Shown here: positions 24,298 through 32,891 of the stretch, one piece after another | Layout: every line of letters begins with the position of its first letter | Numbering within the stretch: the first letter of the stretch is position 1 | Source: an uncultured Tenacibaculum sp. | Lineage (GTDB): Bacteria > Bacteroidota > Bacteroidia > Flavobacteriales > Flavobacteriaceae | Assembly: GCF_947502995.1 (NCBI RefSeq) | Contig: NZ_CANNBW010000029.1 | Location: 1-55,486, forward strand | Length of the DNA stretch: 55,486 nt | Direction of reading: 5' to 3' | Notes under the pieces: generated by a model | What the model was told of the DNA's origin: nothing | What the model saw: only the letters and a program-made list of their open reading frames with translations | Database searches by the model: none | Made by a program: the position numbers and the translations under genes

Positions 24298-25187
24298 AAT
24301 TAATTAAAAAAGTAAGTTTTTTCTTTTTATTAACTGGTGTTTTTTCAAGTTTTGCTCAGAAAAGAGAGGTTAAAATTGAGCCAACAAAAATAACAGAAAA
24401 TATATATATGCTTAAAGGACAGGGAGGTAATATTGGTCTTTTTGTCGGTGAAGATGGAGCTTTCATGATCGACGATCAATTTGCTCATTTAACGCCTAAA
24501 ATCTTAAAAGCGATTAAAAAAATTACAGATAAACCTGTTAAATATTTAATTAATACACATTGGCATGGAGATCATACAGGTGGTAACCAAAATATGAGTA
24601 AAGAAGGAGCTGTAATTATATCTCACAAAAATGTAAGAAAGAGAATGGGAATGGAAAGTGTAGTTAGAGGTAAAACTAAACCAGCTTCACCCAAAGAAGC
24701 TTTACCTGTAATAACATTTACTGAAGATATGATGGTTCATTTTAACGGAGAAGACGTTTTAATATCTCATGTTCATGATGCGCATACAGATGGAGATGCA
24801 CATATTTATTTCACAAAAAATAATGTACTGCATATGGGAGATACTTATTTTCAAGGTAAATATCCTTATATAGATTTAACTAGCGGTGGTAGCATAGAAG
24901 GTTATATAGCTTCAGCAGAAAAGGCATTGTTAATGATAGATGATACAACAGTCATCATCCCTGGGCATAGAGAAATATCTAATAAAAATGAATTACTAGC
25001 TTACAAGAATATGTTAGTTACGTTAAGAGATAGAGTACAGAATAAAATAAATGAAGGAAAAACAGTAGAAGAGGTTAAAAAAGATACTTCAATTACTAAA
25101 GAATACGATGATAAGAAATACGGGGATTGGTTTATAACCAGTGAAGGTATTAGAGAAACAATATATAAAAGTTTAACATCAAAATAA
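24294..25187 (+). CDS. Secreted metallo-beta-lactamase-fold hydrolase
   Basis: A 297-residue protein with a signal peptide (cleavage after about residue 21, SSFAQ). The MBL fold has the zinc motif THWHGDH (H89, H91, D93, H94), a further ligand in HDAHTDGD (near H164), D183 in HMGDTYF, and IIPGHREI near the end. It resembles periplasmic class B-like or quinoprotein-relay MBL hydrolases rather than true beta-lactamases. Substrate unknown. It overlaps the upstream GNAT gene by four bases. Confidence 0.8.
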   Translation: MKLIKKVSFFFLLTGVFSSFAQKREVKIEPTKITENIYMLKGQGGNIGLFVGEDGAFMIDDQFAHLTPKILKAIKKITDKPVKYLINTHWHGDHTGGNQNMSKEGAVIISHKNVRKRMGMESVVRGKTKPASPKEALPVITFTEDMMVHFNGEDVLISHVHDAHTDGDAHIYFTKNNVLHMGDTYFQGKYPYIDLTSGGSIEGYIASAEKALLMIDDTTVIIPGHREISNKNELLAYKNMLVTLRDRVQNKINEGKTVEEVKKDTSITKEYDDKKYGDWFITSEGIRETIYKSLTSK

Positions 25188-25215
25188 TAATTTAAAAGTT
25201 CGTTTATTTGATGGG

Positions 25216-25246
25216 AAGTAGAGTGTTTTTTAGCACTCTACTTTTT
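25216..25246. terminator. Bidirectional intrinsic terminator
   Basis: AAGTAGAGTG (25216-25225) pairs with CACTCTACTT (25234-25243), followed by T. It lies between the convergent MBL gene and helical-protein gene and covers the stop codon of the latter. Confidence 0.88.
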
Positions 25247-26782
25247 CTTTTGAATAATTTCTGCTATGGTTTTATTTTCAATTTTACTTTCTAACCAAGA
25301 AAGAATATCTAAATATAAGAAAGCTCTTTTCTCATACGGATGATGTTCAAAAGCTTTAAGTTTTGTATGGATTTTTTGAAATTCTTTTTTGAATTGATGT
25401 GGATATAAATCTCCTAAAGAACGAATAGATTCAATAAAAACTTTCTGAACTTCTTGTAGATTTTCCATCTTTAATAAGAACTTGTAGGTTTCTTTAAATT
25501 GTTTTTCTAAATGATAATCTAAACCGCATTCATAGTGGGCAATTAAGTTTAAAACTCGAGCAAAACACTGTAAGTCTTCTCCAACATAAAGCTTTTTGGC
25601 TTCAATAATTTTGGTGAGATATTCAATACACATTTTATTATTTCCCATTCCAAAGTATAAACAGGCAATCTTGTAATAAAATTGAATAATGTGATGTTTA
25701 TCTAATCTACCATTATACGCTTTTATTTTTTCATTTATTTCATTAATAAGATATTCACCATCTTTAAAGTTTCCTTCGAAAAAATGTTTATGTAATTTAT
25801 TAGCATAGAAATACTGAAAAATTAAAATTTCTGTATTACTATTCACAGGAATTTGATTGTTTTCTATTTCGCTTTCAAATAAATTTAATTCTTTGTTAAA
25901 CTCATTTTTATGTCTTGTAAAAAAAAGAGATTCTAATAAATAATTTCTTCCTTTTAGATAAAAAACAGGGTTTGTGGCAATCATTTTCGGATATTCTCTA
26001 AAGAGAGAAACCCATTTGCTAGCGTATTTATATCCATTCAAAAAATCTTGAGTTAAAAAGCAACGCCAAAGATGTGCTTTATAAAGCCATAACCGTTCTC
26101 TAAAGCCAAGAGAGTTATAATCGATTTTTGGTAATCTTGCATTAAAGTAATCGTTTATTTTTTGTAATTCTTCATCATTTCTAACATAACCAGTTTTTAA
26201 TAAAATTCCATACAATTGTAATGAAAGATTAGAAAGTTTACTTGTAATTACATTTTGTTGACTTAACTCTTTTGCTTGTACAGTAAGTTCATCAGCTCTG
26301 GTACTAATACTTCGAGTTATATATTGACTTTCAATTACTTTTTCTAATTCAACAATTTCATAAGCAACATTTTTCTCTTCATTTTCAATGGCTAATGTTT
26401 TAGCTTTATCTAAAAGTTTTAAACTTTGTTTGTATAATCCCTTTTGATACAAAACAGTAGCAAAATCAAGTTGTTCACGAATTTGTACACGTAAGTTTTT
26501 ATGTGAAGGGTTCATTCGTAAACTCGTAAGAATTTGCTTATATAAATGAGCTTTTAAATTCGATAATTGTTGTTTGCTAACAATACCACTATTTATGATA
26601 GCTTTTTCATCATATTTTTTCTGCTTTTCTAAAAATTTAAATAAAGTGAAAAATTTTGCTTGATTATTTCCTTCTAATCTTCCAATATACAAATTGAATT
26701 GCCTTTTCTCAGATTTTGTTAAAGACTGAATTAAGGCAAATAAAGCGTCTTGATTTTGATTAGCTTTTGTAAAATTATTCAT
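25238..26782 (-). CDS. Helical repeat protein of unknown function
   Basis: A 514-residue soluble protein, rich in Lys, Glu, Leu and Phe, with no signal peptide. It appears all-alpha, with TPR-like helical pairs (for example LDFATVLYQKGLYKQSLKLL and YYKIACLYFGMGNNKMCIEY). The N-terminal 80 residues (LFALIQSLTKSEKRQFNLYI) look like a separate helical module. I think related proteins are conserved in Flavobacteria without a known role. It sits alone, divergent from leuA. Confidence 0.6.
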   Translation of the reverse strand: MNNFTKANQNQDALFALIQSLTKSEKRQFNLYIGRLEGNNQAKFFTLFKFLEKQKKYDEKAIINSGIVSKQQLSNLKAHLYKQILTSLRMNPSHKNLRVQIREQLDFATVLYQKGLYKQSLKLLDKAKTLAIENEEKNVAYEIVELEKVIESQYITRSISTRADELTVQAKELSQQNVITSKLSNLSLQLYGILLKTGYVRNDEELQKINDYFNARLPKIDYNSLGFRERLWLYKAHLWRCFLTQDFLNGYKYASKWVSLFREYPKMIATNPVFYLKGRNYLLESLFFTRHKNEFNKELNLFESEIENNQIPVNSNTEILIFQYFYANKLHKHFFEGNFKDGEYLINEINEKIKAYNGRLDKHHIIQFYYKIACLYFGMGNNKMCIEYLTKIIEAKKLYVGEDLQCFARVLNLIAHYECGLDYHLEKQFKETYKFLLKMENLQEVQKVFIESIRSLGDLYPHQFKKEFQKIHTKLKAFEHHPYEKRAFLYLDILSWLESKIENKTIAEIIQKKK

Positions 26783-26857
26783 TTTAATATATTGAAAATC
26801 AGTTTTTTAGTTTTTAAAACAAGCTTCTTTGATATCGTAAAGGTATAGTAGAAATCA

Positions 26858-26888
26858 AAAGACTTTTTAAAGCCAATATATAAATTTG
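26858..26888 (+). promoter_or_regulatory. Possible promoter of the leu operon
   Basis: TAAATTTG at 26881-26888 fits the -7 consensus TAnnTTTG, and the leuA ATG follows at 26917. The -33 region is not a good match (A-rich at the expected place, with a T run closer in). The implied leader is about 20 bases, which leaves no space for an attenuator. Confidence 0.45.
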
Positions 26889-26916
26889 AGTTAGATAATA
26901 ACAACTATTAGTTACA

Positions 26917-28092
26917 ATGAAAGATAATAAAATCCAAATTTTTGATACCACTCTTAGAGATGGAGAACAGGTACCAGGCTGTAAGTTAGATACTAATCAG
27001 AAACTAGTGATAGCTGAGCGATTGGATAGCATGGGAGTTGATATTATAGAAGCAGGATTTCCAATCTCAAGTCCTGGTGATTTCAATTCTGTAAGCGAAA
27101 TTGCCAAAATAGTTAAAAATGCCACAGTTTGTGGTTTGTCTAGAGCAGTTCAAAAAGATATTGAAGTTGCTGCAGAAGCATTAAAACATGCTGTAAAACC
27201 AAGAATTCATACTGGAATCGGAACAAGTGATTCTCATATTAAATATAAATTCAATAGTACTAGAGAACAGGTAATTGAAAGAGCAATTTCAGCTGTTTCT
27301 CATGCCAAAAAGTATGTGAATGATGTTGAGTTTTATGCAGAAGATGCTGGTAGAACAGAAAATGAATTCTTAGCAAAAGTTTGTGAAGTTGCAATTAAAG
27401 CTGGAGCAACAGTTTTAAATATTCCTGATACAACAGGATATTGCTTACCAGAAGAATATGGAGCGAAAATAAAATACTTAAAAGACAATGTGAAAGGAAT
27501 CGATGATGTTATCATTTCTTGTCATTGTCATAATGATCTTGGTTTAGCAACTGCAAATTCAATTTCAGGAGTTGTAAACGGAGCTAGACAAATAGAGTGT
27601 ACAATTAATGGAATTGGTGAGCGTGCTGGAAATACAGCTTTAGAAGAGGTGGTTATGATTTTAAAACAACATCCTTATTTAAATCTTCACACAGATATTA
27701 ATACAAAATTATTGTATGATACAAGTTTAATGGTGAGAGAAAAAATGGGAATGCCTGTTCAACCTAATAAAGCTATTGTTGGAGCAAATGCATTTGCACA
27801 TAGTTCTGGAATTCATCAAGATGGAGTGATTAAAAATCGTGAAACTTACGAAATTATAGATCCAGAAGAAGTTGGAGTAACAGAAAGTGCAATTGTGTTA
27901 ACAGCAAGAAGCGGTCGAGCAGCTTTAGCATATAGAGCTAAGAAAATAGGGTATGAATTAACTAAAATTCAGTTAGATAAAGCATATCAAACATTCTTGC
28001 AATTTGCAGATAAACAGAAAGAAGTAATAGATGAAGACATACATCTAATCATGAAAAAAGTTAGTAATATTTCAAAAATAGCAATCGCATAA
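26917..28092 (+). CDS. leuA: 2-isopropylmalate synthase, short form
   Basis: A 391-residue DRE-TIM metallolyase. FDTTLRDGEQVPGC holds the first catalytic loop, HCHNDLGLATAN the metal-binding His pair, and GANAFAHSSGIHQDG the last one. It condenses acetyl-CoA with 2-oxoisovalerate as the first step of leucine synthesis. It stops after the short connecting region and lacks the roughly 130-residue C-terminal domain through which leucine inhibits the long enzymes. It overlaps leuC by one base and heads leuACDB. Homocitrate or citramalate synthases are relatives, but the leuCDB neighbours support LeuA. Confidence 0.9.
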   Translation: MKDNKIQIFDTTLRDGEQVPGCKLDTNQKLVIAERLDSMGVDIIEAGFPISSPGDFNSVSEIAKIVKNATVCGLSRAVQKDIEVAAEALKHAVKPRIHTGIGTSDSHIKYKFNSTREQVIERAISAVSHAKKYVNDVEFYAEDAGRTENEFLAKVCEVAIKAGATVLNIPDTTGYCLPEEYGAKIKYLKDNVKGIDDVIISCHCHNDLGLATANSISGVVNGARQIECTINGIGERAGNTALEEVVMILKQHPYLNLHTDINTKLLYDTSLMVREKMGMPVQPNKAIVGANAFAHSSGIHQDGVIKNRETYEIIDPEEVGVTESAIVLTARSGRAALAYRAKKIGYELTKIQLDKAYQTFLQFADKQKEVIDEDIHLIMKKVSNISKIAIA

Positions 28093-29474
28093 TGGGAAAA
28101 ACATTATTCGACAAAGTGTGGGATAAACATGTTGTGGATACTATAGAAAATGGCCCACAAATATTATATATCGATAAACATTTAATTCACGAAGTTACAA
28201 GTCCTCAGGCTTTTAATGAGCTTAAAGAAAGAGGAGTTTCAATAGCAAGACCAGATAAAATTGTAGCAACTGCCGATCATAATACACCGACTGTAAATCA
28301 GCATTTGCCTATTAAAGATGCTTTATCCAGAAATCAATTAGAACAATTAGAGAAAAATTGTAAAGAAAATGATATTACATTGTATGGTTTAGGTCATAAG
28401 TACAATGGGATTGTTCATGTTATGGCTCCAGAATTAGGAATTACACAACCAGGAATGACAATGGTTTGTGGAGATAGTCATACATCAACTCACGGTGCTT
28501 TTGGAACCATTGCATTTGGAATAGGTACAAGTCAAGTGGCGCAAGTTTTTGCAAGTCAATGTTTATTAATTCAAAAGCCGAAAAGTTTAAGAGTTAACGT
28601 AACCGGAAAACTTAAAAAAGGAGTATTACCTAAAGATGTGATTTTATATATCATATCTAAGTTGGGAACAAATTCAGGAACTGGATATTTCTGTGAATAT
28701 GCAGGAAATGTATTCGAAGAAATGTCTATGGAAGGTAGAATGACAGTTTGTAATATGAGTATTGAAATGGGAGCTCGTGGAGGTATGATTGCTCCTGATC
28801 AAACTACTTTCGATTATGTAGAAGGAAGAGAATTTGCTCCTAAAGGTGAAGAATTTCAAGCTAAAGTAAATTATTGGAAAACGTTAAAGACTGATGACGA
28901 CGCAGTTTTTGATCAAGAATATTCTTTTGATGCTGAAGATATAGAACCTATGGTTACTTACGGAACTAATCCAGGAATGGGAATTAAAATTTCAGAAAGT
29001 ATACCACAAAATAACGATGAGTCTTTTGAGAAGTCTTTGTCTTATATGAATTTCAAAAAAGGAGAAAGTTTAGTAGGGAAACCAATAAACTATGTTTTTA
29101 TAGGAAGTTGTACCAATTCAAGAATAGAAGATTTCAAAGTTGCAGCTAGTTTTATCAAAGGAAAACAAAAAGCAGAAAATGTAAATGCTTGGTTGGTTCC
29201 AGGTTCACAACAGGTAGCTAAACAAATAAAAGAAGAAGGTTTACAAGAAATATTTGAAGCTGCAGGTTTTGAATTACGTCAACCTGGGTGTTCTGCTTGT
29301 TTAGCAATGAATGATGATAAAATCCCAGAAGGAGAATACTGCGTATCTACATCTAATAGAAATTTTGAAGGTAGACAAGGGCAAGGTGCAAGAACGATTT
29401 TGGCAAGTCCTTTAGTTGCAGCAGCAACAGCAGTAGAAGGAAAAATAATTAATATAACGGAACATTTAAACTAA
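28092..29474 (+). CDS. leuC: 3-isopropylmalate dehydratase large subunit
   Basis: A 460-residue aconitase-family protein of normal LeuC length. VCGDSHTSTHGAFG carries the substrate-binding region, and the 4Fe-4S cysteines are in IGSCTNSR and in RQPGCSACLAMN. With LeuD it isomerises 2- to 3-isopropylmalate. It starts on the last base of leuA (TAATG) and ends by overlapping leuD in the same way. Confidence 0.96.
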   Translation: MGKTLFDKVWDKHVVDTIENGPQILYIDKHLIHEVTSPQAFNELKERGVSIARPDKIVATADHNTPTVNQHLPIKDALSRNQLEQLEKNCKENDITLYGLGHKYNGIVHVMAPELGITQPGMTMVCGDSHTSTHGAFGTIAFGIGTSQVAQVFASQCLLIQKPKSLRVNVTGKLKKGVLPKDVILYIISKLGTNSGTGYFCEYAGNVFEEMSMEGRMTVCNMSIEMGARGGMIAPDQTTFDYVEGREFAPKGEEFQAKVNYWKTLKTDDDAVFDQEYSFDAEDIEPMVTYGTNPGMGIKISESIPQNNDESFEKSLSYMNFKKGESLVGKPINYVFIGSCTNSRIEDFKVAASFIKGKQKAENVNAWLVPGSQQVAKQIKEEGLQEIFEAAGFELRQPGCSACLAMNDDKIPEGEYCVSTSNRNFEGRQGQGARTILASPLVAAATAVEGKIINITEHLN

Positions 29475-30052
29475 TGGAAAAGTTTCAAATATTAAAAGAT
29501 ACAGCGGTACCGTTACCCGTAGAAAATGTTGATACAGATCAAATTATTCCTGCTCGTTTTTTAAAAGCAACAGATAAAAAAGGTTTTGGTGATAACGTAT
29601 TTAGAGACTGGAGATTCCATAAAGATGGAAGTGTAAATGAAGATTTTGTTTTAAATAATCAGAATTATAAAGGAAGCATTTTAATTGCTGGAGACAATTT
29701 TGGTTGTGGTTCTAGTAGAGAACATGCAGCTTGGGCTTTAGCAGGTTATGGTTTTAAAGTAGTTGTTAGTAGTTTCTTTGCAGATATTTTTAAAGGAAAT
29801 GCTTTAAATAATGGAATTTTACCAATTCAAGTTACTCCTCAATTTTTAAGTGATTTATTAAAAGAAATAGCTAATAATCCAAATACAGAATTAACCGTAG
29901 ATCTTGAAAATCAAAGTTTAAAAACTACAGTAGGAACGGTAAATTTTGATATCAATCCCTATAAAAAGTTGTGTTTATTAAATGGTTATGATGATATAGA
30001 CTTTTTAATTAGTAAAAAAGAAGAAATACAAGCATACGAAACATCGTTGTAA
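29474..30052 (+). CDS. leuD: 3-isopropylmalate dehydratase small subunit
   Basis: A 192-residue aconitase swivel domain. It begins with PVENVDTDQIIPARFL and holds the conserved GDNFGCGSSREHAAWAL loop that completes the active site with LeuC. Overlap with leuC is one base; leuB follows after 15 bases. Confidence 0.96.
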   Translation: MEKFQILKDTAVPLPVENVDTDQIIPARFLKATDKKGFGDNVFRDWRFHKDGSVNEDFVLNNQNYKGSILIAGDNFGCGSSREHAAWALAGYGFKVVVSSFFADIFKGNALNNGILPIQVTPQFLSDLLKEIANNPNTELTVDLENQSLKTTVGTVNFDINPYKKLCLLNGYDDIDFLISKKEEIQAYETSL

Positions 30053-30067
30053 AAAGAATACAAGTAT

Positions 30068-31183
30068 ATGAGATTTAATATAACAGTAATTCCCGGAGAT
30101 GGTATTGGTCCAGAAGTGATAGATCAAGCTAAAAAAGTATTACAAGCTATTGGTGAAGTTTACGATCATACTTTTGTGTATGATGAGGTGTTAATGGGAG
30201 CTTGTGCTATAGATGAAACAGGAAATCCATTACCAGAGAAAACTTTGGATTCTTGTAAGAAAAGTGATGCAATTTTATTTGGAGCTATCGGAGATCCAAA
30301 ATATGATAATGATCCTTCAGCTAAAGTAAGACCAGAACAAGGGTTATTAAAGTTAAGAAAAGAACTTGGTTTATATTGTAATATTAGACCAGTAAAAGCA
30401 TATGATGCATTAATTAAAAATTCACCTTTAAAAGAGAATATCATTAAAGGAACGGATATTGAAATTTATCGAGAATTAACAGGCGGTATTTATTTCGGTA
30501 TAAAAGAATTAAGTGACGATGGTAAAATAGCTTTTGACGGATGTTCTTATTCTGTAGAAGAAATTGAGAGAATGGGACATTTAGCTTTTAAATCTGCAAG
30601 AAACAGAAGAAAAAAATTAACATTAGTTGATAAAGCCAACGTATTAGAAACTTCTCGATTATGGAGGAAAACAATTACTGCTTTAGCAAAAGAATATCCA
30701 GATGTTGAAGTCGATACAATGTTTGTAGATAATGCCGCAATGCAGTTGATCTTAAACCCAAAACAGTTTGATGTTATTCTTACGGAAAACTTATTTGGAG
30801 ACATTTTATCTGATGAAGCAAGTGTAATTGGAGGTTCTATTGGTTTATTAGCTTCAGCTTCAGTAGGAGATAAAGCTGCTTTATTTGAGCCTATACATGG
30901 TTCTTTTCCACAAGCAAAAGGTAAAGATATAGCTAATCCTTTAGCTTCTATTTTATCGGCGGCAATGCTATTAAGACATTTAGATTTAGAGACAGAGGCT
31001 ACAGTAATTGAAAACGCTGTGCAAAAGTCTTTAGAATTAGGAATAACTACACAGGATATCGATTCTGAGAACGATTTTACTACCTCTAAAGTTGGAGATT
31101 TCATCACTGATTACATCCATAATCAAGAGGATAGTAATATTAATTTTACGAATGTTCATATGGGACAGAGTACTATAATTTAG
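30068..31183 (+). CDS. leuB: 3-isopropylmalate dehydrogenase
   Basis: A 371-residue NAD-dependent beta-decarboxylating dehydrogenase. VIPGDGIGPEV starts the protein, IRPVKAY and ELTGGIYFG are substrate-contact segments, and TENLFGDILSDEASVIGGSIG holds the metal-binding Asp residues. EPIHGSFPQAKGKDIANP binds NAD. It gives 2-oxoisocaproate, which IlvE (in the next operon) transaminates to leucine. The last 118 coding bases and the terminator reappear as a damaged copy 280 bases downstream. Confidence 0.96.
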   Translation: MRFNITVIPGDGIGPEVIDQAKKVLQAIGEVYDHTFVYDEVLMGACAIDETGNPLPEKTLDSCKKSDAILFGAIGDPKYDNDPSAKVRPEQGLLKLRKELGLYCNIRPVKAYDALIKNSPLKENIIKGTDIEIYRELTGGIYFGIKELSDDGKIAFDGCSYSVEEIERMGHLAFKSARNRRKKLTLVDKANVLETSRLWRKTITALAKEYPDVEVDTMFVDNAAMQLILNPKQFDVILTENLFGDILSDEASVIGGSIGLLASASVGDKAALFEPIHGSFPQAKGKDIANPLASILSAAMLLRHLDLETEATVIENAVQKSLELGITTQDIDSENDFTTSKVGDFITDYIHNQEDSNINFTNVHMGQSTII

Positions 31184-31202
31184 TTAAGTTTTGTTTTGAA
31201 TT

Positions 31203-31232
31203 AAAGCACTCCTAATTTAGGGGTGCTTTTTT
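31203..31232 (+). terminator. Intrinsic terminator of the leu operon
   Basis: AAAGCACTCC pairs with the GGGGTGCTTT arm around TAATTTA, followed by T. The same hairpin, weakened, occurs in the downstream copy (31483-31512). Confidence 0.88.
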
Positions 31233-31345
31233 GTTTGATATATTTAATCAGTATTAGATATATTGAAACTTTTCGGATTTAGAATAGAGTAATTCTTAAA
31301 ATGACGTGTATTATTTTTTATAATAAGAGAAAAAAGATACTGTTT

Positions 31346-31512
31346 TGAGAACGATTTTACTATCTCTAAAGTTAGAGATTTTATCACTGATTATATCCAT
31401 AATCAAGAGGATAGTAATATTAATTTTACGAATGTTCACATGTGATAAAGTACTATAATTTAGTTAAGTTTTGTTTTGAATTAAAGCACTCCTAATTTTG
31501 GGGTGTTTTTTA
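31346..31512 (+). pseudogene. Decayed duplicate of the leuB 3' end with its terminator
   Basis: Bases 31346-31512 repeat 31066-31232 at a constant offset of 280 with no indels. By eye there are about ten substitutions in 165 bases, most of them toward T or A. The reading frame of leuB continues through the copy but reaches a TGA right after the ATG corresponding to the QGTII-side tail (NVHM then stop). It has no start of its own. The copy terminator has lost one C-G pair and would work less well. It is a remnant of a tandem duplication, not a functional gene. Confidence 0.92.
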
Positions 31513-31853
31513 TTTATGATATATTTGTTTTTTATGTTAAAATAATAAATATAATTTATTGTTTTTAGTGTTTTTGATTTGTATTTTTCTTTAAAACACT
31601 TATTTTTTTACTTTTTTTTCAAAAACAATCATTTTTGTGAAATTCATAATTTCATTAACTTCATTTGAGTATTCCATAAATACAATATCTTTTTAATATT
31701 TGGAATTATCGTATTATTATTTTTAGCTATGTTTTTTTGATTTAAAATTCTTTTAAGTTAACGTTTTCGTTTGTTCTACAGGGGTTTAGGTTTTGTTTTT
31801 TGCTTGTTAGCATATAGTTTTGGTAGGCAATTAACTGATTCAAATTTTAAATT
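31513..31853. other. AT-rich intergenic region upstream of the porin-amtB genes
   Basis: No gene seen. A perfect inverted repeat TGAAATT-CAT-AATTTCA lies at 31638-31654, about 200 bases before the porin start, and could be an operator. The bases nearest the porin are T-rich with ACAGGGGTTTAGG at about 31779-31791. No convincing -33/-7 pair and no sigma-54 (GG-N10-GC) site could be fixed. Confidence 0.4.
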
Positions 31854-32864
31854 ATGTCAAGCGTAAAAAAACTAGGACTTTTTATTTTAACGTGTTTATT
31901 GCATGTAACTATTACTGCTCAAGAAAAAGAGAGTAAGAACAATTTTTCAATAACCGGAAGTGTAGATGTTTATGGAACAACAAACTTAGCCGATAATGCA
32001 CGAGGTAGTATTGGGATTTTATCTTCAAATAGCGCAGGAGAAGGCGCACATGGTTTTGGTTTAGGTATGGCTAACACTATTTTTTCTTATGACTTAGGAA
32101 AAGCTGGTGTTGTTGCTGATTTAGCTTTTGGACCAAGAGCAAATGCAGCAAATGCATACGAAGGAAGTATCAATCAATTGTATGTGTACTACAAGGCTTC
32201 AGATAAAATTACTGTTTCTCTAGGACAGTTTAATACATTTTTTGGTTATGAAGTAATCTCGCCAGTAGATAACTTTAACTATTCTGTTTCTTATTTATTT
32301 AATGCAGGACCATTTTCACACACAGGTATTAAAGCTGATTATCAGGTTTCTGAAGATTTATCTTTTATGTTAGCGGTTACAAATCCTCATGCATTAACAG
32401 CAGGAACTAATATTACAAATGATTTTCAGTTTGGTTTTCAAGCAGGGTATAAAGATCAATACTTAAATATAGTTTATGGAGCTGTAGATACTTCTGGAAT
32501 AGATGATGTTTTCTTTATCGATTATACAGGAGGTTTTAATGCTTCAGAATCTTTTTATGTAGGAATAAATGCAGCATATTCTAATTCAAGTGAAGCAGAT
32601 GCTGGATATTACGGAGCAGCACTGTATTTACAAAATTCATTTTCAGATACTTTTGCTTTAGGTTTAAGACCAGAATATTTTACAACTACAGCAGGTAGTG
32701 TAGATTCTAGTGTTTTAGCATTAACTCTTTCTGCAAATCAATCATTAACAGACAAACTTAAGATAATAGGAGAAGTAAGATTCGATACTTCAGATGATGT
32801 TCCAGTAATTGGAACAAAAGAAAATGTTACAGGTTTAACATTAGCAGCAGTATACAAATTTTAA
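31854..32864 (+). CDS. Outer-membrane porin (BBP2/OmpL-like) linked to ammonium uptake
   Basis: A 336-residue protein with a signal peptide (to about residue 22, TITAQ) and a predicted beta-barrel. It has a SINQLYVYYKASDKITVSLGQFNTFFGYEVISP segment typical of the beta-barrel porin-2 family (PF07642) and ends in a C-terminal aromatic residue (LAAVYKF). It lies 27 bases before amtB, and such a porin-Amt pairing suggests it lets ammonium or small amines across the outer membrane. That role is inferred from position. Confidence 0.75.
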   Translation: MSSVKKLGLFILTCLLHVTITAQEKESKNNFSITGSVDVYGTTNLADNARGSIGILSSNSAGEGAHGFGLGMANTIFSYDLGKAGVVADLAFGPRANAANAYEGSINQLYVYYKASDKITVSLGQFNTFFGYEVISPVDNFNYSVSYLFNAGPFSHTGIKADYQVSEDLSFMLAVTNPHALTAGTNITNDFQFGFQAGYKDQYLNIVYGAVDTSGIDDVFFIDYTGGFNASESFYVGINAAYSNSSEADAGYYGAALYLQNSFSDTFALGLRPEYFTTTAGSVDSSVLALTLSANQSLTDKLKIIGEVRFDTSDDVPVIGTKENVTGLTLAAVYKF

Positions 32865-32891
32865 CTAACAAAGATTTAATTATATATTATT

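Noticed and set aside
24294..25187. Reading the MBL-fold protein as a beta-lactamase resistance gene
   Set aside because: The zinc motif alone is common to many hydrolases, and there is no resistance context.
30547..31107. Long open frame antisense to leuB
   Set aside because: It is a shadow of the leuB codon pattern; the same occurs under gltB, gltD and ilvD.
31700..31853. Sigma-54 promoter before the porin-amtB genes
   Set aside because: I looked for GG and GC doublets ten bases apart in a YTGGC-N-TTGC setting and found none that fit.
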